This document shows, piece after piece, positions 26,846 through 34,059 of a stretch of 64,000 nt of DNA. Both the position numbers and the translations under genes were made by a program. The notes beneath the pieces were generated by a model. The model was not told the origin of the DNA. It was given only the letters and a program-made list of their open reading frames with translations, and searched no databases. Numbering within the stretch: the first letter of the stretch is position 1; each line of letters starts with the position of its first letter. The DNA is from an uncultured Rothia sp. GTDB taxonomy: Bacteria; Actinomycetota; Actinomycetes; Actinomycetales; Micrococcaceae. The stretch spans positions 124,001 through 188,000 of the forward strand of contig CAMIIO010000004.1 of NCBI GenBank assembly GCA_946221065.1, written 5' to 3'.

Positions 26846-29167
26846 ATGAAAACCCTCGCATCGCAGAAAAGCACTCTGCGTCTGATGCCGATCCTTACGA
26901 TCACTGCGCTAACGCTCACAGCATTCCTTCCTGCCGCTTCAGCAGAAGAAATCGCCAACCCGCCGGCCGCCGTCAAAGAAGCGGTAGAGCAGAATAAAGA
27001 GCCCGGAAACGTTGCCGAAAAAACCGACCGACTCATCGTTACTTTCGTAGAGGGAACCGATGACGACGCCAAAAATAACGCACTTGCCAACGCCGAAAAT
27101 AAAGCGCAACAGCTAGAAGACGTCAAAACCATCAAGACCAGCGTTGCCCAGCAAAATAACACGGTAGTCATCTCCACGGATAAAGCGCTCAACTCTGAAG
27201 ATCAGCAAAAAGCAGCGGAAGCCCTAAAAGCTGACCCTCGTATTGCCGCTGTAGAACCCGATAAAATTGTGAATGCCGTCACCGCTAATCCCACAAGCGA
27301 CCCCGACTACCCCCGCCTCTGGGCATTTTCAACCGGATATATGAATGTTGCCGGGGCCTGGAACAGCGGCGTCACCGGCGCGGGACAGACCGTAGGCGTA
27401 GTTGATACCGGCTACTCCATACACCCTGATCTTGCCGCACCGGTAGCCTCTTATGACTTTGTTACCCCCGAATATCTTGCACGCGATGGAGACGGCAGAG
27501 ACTCCGACGCCCGAGATATGGGCAATATGGACGCCGGAGCGAACTGGCACGGGACCTTCGTTAATGGAGAAATCAATGCTCGCGCAAATGGTATCGGCGT
27601 CACCGGCGTAGCCTACAATGCCGATGTAACCCACGCCCGCGCCCTGGGTCTCTACGGCAACGGCTACGTGTCAGATATCGCCGATGCAATTACCTGGTCC
27701 GCCGGTGGCACCGTTGCCGGAGTGCCGGCTAACCCCCGCCCCGCAACCGTCATCAATGCTTCCCTTGCTTATCCATCGGATCAGTGCTCATCCGTGATGA
27801 GTAGCGCCATCAACTATGCGCTGGGCAAAAACATTCCCGTTGTGGTTGCCGCAGGTAATAACGGGGACAACGCAGCCCGCTACGAACCAGCGAACTGCTA
27901 CCGTGCCATCGTCGTGGGTGCCTCGACCTCCTGGAATACCCTCACCGCCTACAGCAACTGGGGTAACACCCTAGACGTTGTTGCCCCCGGTGGAACCACA
28001 GGAAACGACATCTACTCCACCACCAACACCGGTAACAGCGCCATTGGCACCCCCACCTGGGGTAACAAAAATGGTACTTCCATGGCAACCCCTTATGTGA
28101 GCGGCACTATTGCCCTCATGAAGGAAGTTAACCCCGGATTGAGCGTAGAGCAGATTCGTCAGATCCTGGTCAATACCGGCACCAACGTGAGCGGTTACAG
28201 CCAAATCAACACGGAAGCCGCTGTTCGAGCCGCACGCGCCGCCGCGCCCAAGGCACCGGTTACCCCAGCGAAACCTGCACAGCCCGCGCAACCGACTACA
28301 CCAAAATTTGCCCTGGTTCCCGGCTCTGGTATTGCAGGAGCCTATAACCGCTACGGCGGTCAAGGCGTATTTGGTGAGCCCACGTCAAACGAAACTCGCT
28401 CTGGCTACGGTGTTTACCAAAAGTTTGCCAAAGATAGAAATATCTACTGGACGGCTCAAACTGGTGCGCACCCCGTCGCCCTTAAAGACGATATTGGTGG
28501 CTTCTTCACCGCCAACGGTGCAGAAACATCCCTAGGGTTCCCCACTATGGCTGAAACCGGTATTCCCGGCGGAGCAATGCAGAAATTCCGGATTGAAAAC
28601 GGCAAGATCAATGCCCTCTATTGGAGTGCCGCTACCGGAACTCACCGCGTATGGGAACCTGGAGCTATCGGCGGAAAGTTCACTCGTAACGGCGGGACCA
28701 ACGTCCTAGGGTTCCCCACCGAAGAAGAACAATACCTCGGCACCCACAACGGATACCGTCAAACATTCACCAAAGACGGTCGCACCAACATCGTATACTG
28801 GGCTCCTCACTCCGGTGCTCACATAGTACACGGCACGGGAGACATCTTTGCCAAGTGGCAGACCCAGGGCGGACTTATTAACGCCGGCTATCCCACCACC
28901 GATCAAGAACAGGTTGGCGCCGGTGTACAGCAGATTTTCCGTCTACCCAATAATGCTGGGACTGCCTACATCTGGCACGGCCAATACGGCACGCACTCGA
29001 TGAACGCAAACGGTGCCTTCTACGGCTACTGGAAAAGAAATGTAGCCACTCTCGGCTACCCCGTTACCGACGAAACCGGCTACTCCGATGGCTCCGCTTC
29101 GATTAAATTCAGCAACGGAACAGAGCTTCGCTGGAGTGCCCGCACCGGAATGACCATTCATTCCTAG
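26846..29167 (+). CDS. Secreted subtilisin-like protease (S8) with C-terminal LGFP repeats
   Basis: A 773-residue exported protein. A signal peptide (1-33, ending ASA) is followed by an I9-type propeptide (about 60-145), the S8 catalytic domain (about 155-460) and, after a Pro/Ala-rich hinge, five LGFP-type repeats of about 52 residues (about 480-773; LGFPT, GYPVTDE motifs). Catalytic residues are Asp187 (VVDTGY), His235 (NWHGTF) and Ser412 (GTSMATP), with the oxyanion Asn338 (AAGNNG). LGFP repeats are linked to cell-wall association in corynebacteria, so the protease may be retained on the surface. It is convergent with the LGFP-bearing lysozyme gene. Confidence 0.92.
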   Translation: MKTLASQKSTLRLMPILTITALTLTAFLPAASAEEIANPPAAVKEAVEQNKEPGNVAEKTDRLIVTFVEGTDDDAKNNALANAENKAQQLEDVKTIKTSVAQQNNTVVISTDKALNSEDQQKAAEALKADPRIAAVEPDKIVNAVTANPTSDPDYPRLWAFSTGYMNVAGAWNSGVTGAGQTVGVVDTGYSIHPDLAAPVASYDFVTPEYLARDGDGRDSDARDMGNMDAGANWHGTFVNGEINARANGIGVTGVAYNADVTHARALGLYGNGYVSDIADAITWSAGGTVAGVPANPRPATVINASLAYPSDQCSSVMSSAINYALGKNIPVVVAAGNNGDNAARYEPANCYRAIVVGASTSWNTLTAYSNWGNTLDVVAPGGTTGNDIYSTTNTGNSAIGTPTWGNKNGTSMATPYVSGTIALMKEVNPGLSVEQIRQILVNTGTNVSGYSQINTEAAVRAARAAAPKAPVTPAKPAQPAQPTTPKFALVPGSGIAGAYNRYGGQGVFGEPTSNETRSGYGVYQKFAKDRNIYWTAQTGAHPVALKDDIGGFFTANGAETSLGFPTMAETGIPGGAMQKFRIENGKINALYWSAATGTHRVWEPGAIGGKFTRNGGTNVLGFPTEEEQYLGTHNGYRQTFTKDGRTNIVYWAPHSGAHIVHGTGDIFAKWQTQGGLINAGYPTTDQEQVGAGVQQIFRLPNNAGTAYIWHGQYGTHSMNANGAFYGYWKRNVATLGYPVTDETGYSDGSASIKFSNGTELRWSARTGMTIHS

Positions 29168-29190
29168 TAACTACTCCCCCAGCACAAACT

Positions 29191-29234
29191 AAGAAGGCGG
29201 TTCGAGAAAAACTTTCTCGAACCGCCTTCTTTTT
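29191..29234. terminator. Bidirectional terminator between subtilase and lysozyme genes
   Basis: AAGAAGGCGGTTCGAGAAA (29191-29209) pairs perfectly with TTTCTCGAACCGCCTTCTT (29213-29231) around a 3-base loop, followed by a T-run. It serves both convergent genes. Confidence 0.9.
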
Positions 29235-29245
29235 ATATTCAGGGG

Positions 29246-30907
29246 TTATCGTTTGACGACGCGCGTGCCCTCTTGGGCAGTCCAGGTGAGTTCAACACCG
29301 GAACTAAAACGTATCCTCACCTTTCCATCAGCACCCATCGCTTCGTCCGTCACAGGGTATCCCATACCCTCGGTAAAGCCATGAGTACGCCAATACCAAT
29401 AAAATCCACCGTTTTGGTTGATAGCGTGGGCTCCCGAAACCGGCGACCAATAGATTCCGGTGACTCCACCTGAACCATTGCGGAAGGTTGAATAAGCACC
29501 GTTGGAACCAATACGCTGTTCATCGGTGAGCGGGTAACCATAGGTATATACCCCGCCACCATCACGCCACGCCGCAAAAATTGCTCCCCTCCCGTTCAAG
29601 GTGTGCGCCCCGTTCCGAGCATTCCAGTACACGGCGGTTTGCGCGCCCGTAACAGGGTTAATAAACCAGGCTTTTGCTCCACCTAAAGTAAAAGCCTGCT
29701 CATCCTGCGCAGGATAGCCCCAGCCACTGAAACCGCCGTTGTTATAAAACTTTTGTCCGATAGCACCGGGGTTATATACCTAGTAGGTTCCTACATTAGG
29801 ATGCCAAGCAATAGTTTTACGCGAGGTGAAATTCTGTAAAGCGCCACCGTAAGGTGCTGACTGTTCATTTCCGGTGGGAAGGCCATAGCTGTTCTGCCCA
29901 CCGGTGGCATAGTACCGTTGCCCAATAGCGCCAACCAAAGAATACTGTGGCTGCGGATCCACCAATCGTGTTGAGGCATTACGATACCTGGGGTTCGTAG
30001 AAAAATCAGCAAGTTGAGCGTTCGTCCCATTGAACACATTAGAGTCCCCGGAGAACGGGCCGGCGTCGCTATACTGCCAAATATCATAATCGGCAAGATT
30101 AGCAGGAAGCGGGCCGGGATGGCTCTTACCGTTATAGGAAGCGATATGGAACGGTAAATTAGCAAACGCCGTCGAGTTTCCGGTACAGGTATCCCACCAG
30201 CCACGCGTCGAATAGATTGCCGGGTATCTACCGGTCAGACTGCGATACTCGTCCACAAAGGCTTGTACCCAGTTCACCATCTGTTGCGGAGTGAGGTCAT
30301 AGCACATATTTCCTAAAGAGCTATAGGGGTTGTACTCGACGTCGAGCAAACCGGGTAGAGTTCTCCCATCTGCGCTCCAGCCACCGCCGTTAGCCACAAA
30401 GTACTGGGCTTGAAGACGAGCCGAATTACTACCGGGCTTTCCAGGAAGCGCAAAATGATACCCGCCGGTGTACATGCCGGCACCTCGAGCTCCTGCAGTT
30501 TGCGAGGTGTACGTTGATGAGGTGTAACCGTCTCCCTCGGTTGCCTTAATATAGGCAAATCGGGAACCAGTAGCGTACTCGGAGCGCCAGTCAATACGTG
30601 GCTGCCACCCTGAGACGTCCATACCTAACACGCCGCTACCTATTGGCGAGCTGGCCGCAGCCACCCTACCTAGCGGTGTCCCATTAAGCACGGCCTGAGA
30701 AGAGGGCGAAAGGTGAGCGAAATCTTGCTCAGTTTTAGCATGCTGACCCATCACGGCGCCGGGAGTATTATCCCCGGTTTTGGGCGGGGTACTGCTCTGA
30801 GTAGCTCCGGTAGGTGGTGCTTCTTGTGCGTGAGCGGGCGCCGCTACGCCAAGTAGCAGAAGCGTTGCCGCGGCAGCGCTCAAAGTTTTAAGGGGATAAT
30901 ACTTCAT
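29246..30907 (-). pseudogene. GH25 lysozyme with LGFP repeats, interrupted by an in-frame TAG
   Basis: Read as one frame this is a 553-codon gene: signal peptide (1-28, ending AHA), Pro-rich linker, a GH25 muramidase domain (about 92-310; catalytic Asp97 in GMDVSGWQ and Glu191 in LLDVEYN, YDIWQYSD), then four LGFP repeats. A TAG at 29782-29780 (codon 376) lies inside the first repeat; the same frame stays open on both sides, so a CAG-to-TAG change is the simplest cause. Without read-through the product keeps the muramidase domain but loses three repeats. The start ATG at 30907 has AAGG 8 bases upstream; an upstream GTG/ATG extension was not chosen because the signal peptide begins at MKYYP. 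Confidence 0.85.
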
Positions 30908-31019
30908 GGGGGTTACCTTGGAATGCTGGGTGTTTCCACCGATTATGGTGTGTTCAGTGCGCGGCACGAACTAGCCGCTCCCCCAGTATATTGGTACGTG
31001 CAAGGAATTCTTGCTGTAA

Positions 31020-31055
31020 CCCCAAATTCTTGGGATATAGCGGAAGAATTTGGGG
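31020..31055. repeat. Perfect 12-bp inverted repeat in the decayed region
   Basis: CCCCAAATTCTT (31020-31031) and AAGAATTTGGGG (31044-31055) are perfect complements around a 12-base loop. There is no T-run after either arm. Confidence 0.5.
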
Positions 31056-31108
31056 CTGCCCCTACTGTTCAGGCAAGTATTACATCAAATCAACCATCTG
31101 ATTACCCG

Positions 31109-31284
31109 TTAAAAGCTCCAAAACTTCCAATAAGAAGGATGACGTCGTGTACATGCTAAACGGATAATATCGCGAACACTAATCACAGAACCGGCTACAT
31201 CATTCAGCTCAGATACTTCACGGATCTGAGTATTATTCGCGCCCTTAGCATGACTCACCACATAGCAGAAATTGATCAGCGCGT
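31109..31284 (-). pseudogene. Possible C-terminal gene remnant
   Basis: About 58 sense codons on the minus strand (containing HAKGANNTQIREVSELND and SVISVRDIIRLACTRR) end at a TAA at 31111-31109 and are closed upstream by a TAG. The composition looks protein-like but there is no start codon or ribosome site. I do not recognise the family. It could be chance, and the opposite strand also has decayed coding sequence next to it. Confidence 0.3.
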
Positions 31285-31641
31285 ATTCGCTCTATTACGG
31301 TCGCGGCTGAAGGCTCTTCATGGTTGGCCGATCTGAAAACTGCTTGGAACATGGTGGAAGAGACTATTATTTGGCGTGCCCTGCCGGGTTACGAAGATGC
31401 TAGTACCTATACCGGGGAAGCTCCTCCTGAATCAGCGAAACGTCTCACATAATTTTGGAAACGCTACCAGGAAATCTCAGAAAGTTTTGACCAACAGCAC
31501 AAAGACGAGTTAGCAGTGATTATCCGTGATGTAGAACAAGAGAAAGCTCAATTGGATGAACTATATACCTGGTTTGAGGAATTGCCGAGGTTGGATGAGT
31601 TCTTTGATTTTGAGGAGATTGATGTCCCAGCTGACCCTTAA
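31276..31641 (+). pseudogene. Decayed ORF of unknown function
   Basis: One frame reads through protein-like sequence (ITVAAEGSSWLADLKTAWN, then WKRYQEISESFDQQHKDELA and ELPRLDEFFDFEEIDVP) to a TAA at 31639-31641. It has an internal TAA at 31450-31452 and a TGA just upstream of its first clear residues, and no start codon. The remnant is acidic and helical. Its family is not recognised. It lies between the lysozyme gene and the phospholipase gene, in the most damaged part of the window. Confidence 0.45.
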
Positions 31642-31893
31642 ACCCAGGAAACTATTTCTCATAAAAATTTTGAAGATACACCAGGGATCGACTAAATCAC
31701 TGAGCAATGGTGAGAGACATGACTTGAACTTGAATCCCGCCATGACTCTTATTGCAGCGCCTCACCCAACGCACTATTTGTCTATATTATGCAGGCAAAG
31801 TAAGTGTGTCGTTACCAAATTAAGAACAAACTACCGATAATATGTTTTGTGTCATACTAAAAAGGTTCACACCCTTCTCACTAGGATAAATAT

Positions 31894-32470
31894 ATGAAAA
31901 ATACACTCTTCCCCTCTTCCCCTTAAATGGTTTTTTGGTATATTTATGACCACCTTCTTCATGATCTTTGCCACCGGAGTTGCTTATGCCACACCTGCCA
32001 ATACTCTATCCCACGTGGACACTGCCGACTATAAAGTTTTGCAAGAGCAATTCACTTCAGAGGAGATAGTAGCTCTGAATGAAATGGCTACATCGACTGA
32101 AATTGATCAACTAGTAACCATGATTCAAAACACTAAGATGGCAGAGGCAAATTCTGCCCAGCTTAGTCATCAGCGACCTTCATTGACAGCTTTTGCAAGC
32201 TGGCAGCCTAACGGTTGTACAGCATCACCAGACTCAATTGGTAAAGCGAACTTCAAACCCGCTTGCAATAATCATGATGCATGTTATGCAAGCTTTAGTC
32301 GTGTCAACAGAATTGATTGCGACACATTTTTTCGTAGCCAGCTCTATGCCGAATGTAACCGTGTTTACTCTGGGATAAAACGAACCACATGTCATGGAGT
32401 TGCTAATACTTACTACAGCTTCGTCAGGGCATCCGGTTGGGCTTTTTATAAAGGAAAGGGCGCCAAATAG
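31894..32470 (+). pseudogene. Secreted phospholipase A2 gene with its signal-peptide region out of frame
   Basis: From the ATG at 31946 the ORF encodes 174 residues of a bacterial phospholipase A2: the catalytic His-Asp of CNNHDACY (H110, D111), CDTFFRSQLYAEC and six cysteines for disulfides. Such enzymes cleave the sn-2 acyl chain of phospholipids outside the cell. The natural start looks like the ATG at 31894, which has AGGA 7 bases upstream, but it runs into TAA after 10 codons. Removing one base, for example from the CCCC at 31911-31914, would fuse it in frame as MKNTLFPLPLKWFFGIFM plus the ORF, giving a complete signal peptide. If translation starts at 31946, a short, uncharged signal remains. 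The catalytic domain itself is intact. Confidence 0.75.
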
Positions 32471-32472
32471 CT

Positions 32473-32685
32473 ATGAAAAATCACAAATTTCTTTCTACAG
32501 TATTCATCTGTAGCCTTCTAGCTGGTCTTGTTGGCTTGGCATGGATTTACATAGAAGGTATTTTACTAGGTTCTTCAGATCCCAATATTGGTGCAGGTGG
32601 ACTCATGGTGGTTGGCTTTGCAATAGCAGCTTTATCTGGTCTAGCTTGGGCAATCACCTCAATGGTTTCTCGTCCCCAAAGATAG
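32473..32685 (+). CDS. Small two-helix membrane protein coupled to the phospholipase gene
   Basis: A 70-residue protein starting 2 bases after the phospholipase stop codon, so translation is probably coupled. It has a short basic N-terminus (MKNHK), two transmembrane helices (about 8-28 and 41-63) joined by a short Gly/Ser/Asp loop, and a basic C-terminus (SRPQR). No family is recognised. Its position suggests it works with the phospholipase, for instance as immunity, export or anchoring partner; that is inference only. A strong terminator follows directly. Confidence 0.7.
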   Translation: MKNHKFLSTVFICSLLAGLVGLAWIYIEGILLGSSDPNIGAGGLMVVGFAIAALSGLAWAITSMVSRPQR

Positions 32686-32695
32686 AATGAAATGC

Positions 32696-32730
32696 AATGG
32701 CGGTTGAACAATACATTCAACCGCCATTTG
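32696..32730 (+). terminator. Terminator after the phospholipase operon
   Basis: AATGGCGGTTGAA (32696-32708) pairs perfectly with TTCAACCGCCATT (32716-32728) around a 7-base loop, followed by TGCTTTCT. Confidence 0.8.
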
Positions 32731-32744
32731 CTTTCTCAAGAAAG

Positions 32745-32878
32745 CTAGAGATTAAAATCTAAACCCAATTTTTCCATCCTCGTAAACATAGGTTCAGGTG
32801 ATACCTCAACGTTTGCCGGTTTCATCTCACCAACTGCAGACCGCAAAGTATTTTCTCCCAAGATTTTCTGAGCCTTAG
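32745..32878 (-). pseudogene. C-terminal gene remnant cut by the IS element
   Basis: About 44 protein-like codons on the minus strand (AQKILGENTLRSAVGE, EVSPEPMFTRMEKLGL) end at a TAG at 32747-32745 and are cut at their upstream side exactly where the IS left terminal repeat begins (32879). No matching continuation is seen beyond the right end of the IS. It appears to be the tail of a gene into which the element inserted, with the front part since lost. The family is not recognised. Confidence 0.45.
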
Positions 32879-33682
32879 GAGGCTTATTCAAAAGTAGGCA
32901 AACACCCCACACCCACCCACTAGACAACAACCCCACCAAGCAACAAAAATGAGTGTTAAATAACCACAAATAACCTCAAGCCAAACCAGAAAGACCGTTG
33001 CCACACCAGCGTACAACAGGGCTATCAATCCACCAATTCGCCACGCTACTAACAAACCTCACCACCACCTCACCCGGAGCAAACCAACAGGCAGACCACC
33101 AACCATCTCACAGGTCATCACCACCATCGAAAAAGCATTAGAGAAAGTTCTTGCTCCACTAAACCGACCTGTGGAAGAAAGCCTAAGAATCCCAGGTTCA
33201 CTGGTGATTGACGGGACACTCATCCCCACCTGGAACTGGCATTCATGAGGGAAAACAAACTTCTCAGGAAAACACAAACGTGCCGGGGTAAACCACCACG
33301 TCATCTGCACCATCAACGGGAAATTGCTGGCTATCACTGACCCAGTCCCTGGCGCTAGACACGATGCCTATGCCTTCAAACATCATGATCTACAGAAGTA
33401 TCTTGATGAGAGCACTCTAGAGCTGATAAAGGGCTATATCGGGTGAGGGCTGGCTACTCCGAGCAGGCGCTACAAGACCCGTAAGGCATCTTCAGATGTG
33501 AAGGTGGTGAACAGGTTCATTAATTCGCACCGGGCGGTGGTTGAGCGAGTGATTGTTCAGGTCAAGACGTGGCGTATTTTGCATACTGGTTTTAGGCGGC
33601 CGCTGGGGTCTTATGCGCGGGTGTTTGCGGTGGTGCGGGGGTTGGTGTTTTATGCTGCTGGTGGGACTTTTGAATAAGCCTC
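32879..33682 (+). mobile_element. Remnant IS element, IS5-type, with intact terminal inverted repeats
   Basis: An 804-bp element bounded by a perfect 16-bp inverted repeat: GAGGCTTATTCAAAAG at 32879-32894 and its complement at 33667-33682. The interior carries a degraded DDE transposase, whose TAA lies within the right repeat. Size, end structure and the transposase fit the IS5/DDE_Tnp_4 group. I could not find a convincing target-site duplication at the flanks. Confidence 0.8.
32949..33677 (+). pseudogene. Dead IS5-type transposase
   Basis: A single reading frame runs from ATG 32949 to TAA 33675-33677 but is broken by three stops: TAA 32961, TGA 33246 and TGA 33444. Recognisable segments include SLVIDGTLIPTWNWHS (first catalytic Asp), GKTNFSGKHKRAGVNHHVI, DPVPGARHDAYAFKHHDLQKYL and NSHRAVVERVIVQVKTWRI (catalytic Glu). 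Where the second catalytic Asp is expected (ADKGYIG) the frame reads ELIKGYIG, which may be due to two compensating indels. It cannot make an active enzyme. Confidence 0.85.
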
Positions 33683-33785
33683 ATTGCATAACAAGCACAT
33701 CAAGGGGTCACCATAAGGTTCCACCGTTCGCGCCGAGTTTCATGTCACTGACAACATACAATTTAACCAAAAACCATCAACACAC
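33683..33785. other. Short region between the IS remnant and the tRNA terminator
   Basis: On the minus strand a tail of about 14 codons containing MKLGANGGTLW ends at a TGA at about 33702. This may be a scrap of another gene or of an IS. Nothing else is recognisable. Confidence 0.25.
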
Positions 33786-33812
33786 AAAAAGACCCAGTTC
33801 CGAAGAACTGGG
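33786..33812 (-). terminator. Terminator after the initiator tRNA gene
   Basis: CCCAGTTC (33793-33800) and GAACTGGG (33805-33812) form a stem with a CGAA loop on the plus strand; on the minus strand it is followed by five T residues. Confidence 0.85.
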
Positions 33813-33821
33813 CCTTTGCCT

Positions 33822-33898
33822 TGGTTGCGGGGAGAGGATTTGAACCTCTGACCTCCGGGTTATGAGCCCGGCGAGCTACCGAACTGCTCCACCCCGCG
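33822..33898 (-). tRNA. Initiator tRNA-Met (anticodon CAT), CCA encoded
   Basis: The minus strand folds into a full cloverleaf: acceptor CGCGGGG with CCCCGC, anticodon loop CTCATAA flanked by GGG and CCC, and T-loop GGTTCAAATCC. The unpaired C1-A72 and three consecutive G-C pairs in the anticodon stem mark it as initiator tRNA-fMet, not elongator. CCA is encoded at 33824-33822. The accessory region with the IS remnant lies at its 3' side. Confidence 0.93.
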
Positions 33899-33972
33899 GC
33901 GACTCTGTTTACTATACACACGTTTTTTACCCGGCGCAAACCAAAAGTTAACTTTGTAACTGAGAACACAAG

Positions 33973-34018
33973 AAAGTCCCGGTGTGCTCCTCTATCCAAA
34001 GAGATACACCGGGACTTT
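33973..34018. terminator. Terminator after the UPF0182 gene
   Basis: AAAGTCCCGGTGT and its complement ACACCGGGACTTT enclose a 20-base loop, downstream of the UPF0182 stop codon on the minus strand and 5' of the tRNA gene. Confidence 0.75.
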
Positions 34019-34059
34019 TCACGCCGTCGCACTACGCACTAGCTAGCGCAAACTAGCCA

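Noticed and set aside
33553..33843. 96-codon plus-strand frame across the IS right end
   Set aside because: It runs out of frame through the transposase remnant and into the tRNA gene.
33822..33898. Possible phage or island integration at the initiator tRNA gene
   Set aside because: No integrase and no copy of the tRNA 3' end were found at the other side of the accessory zone.
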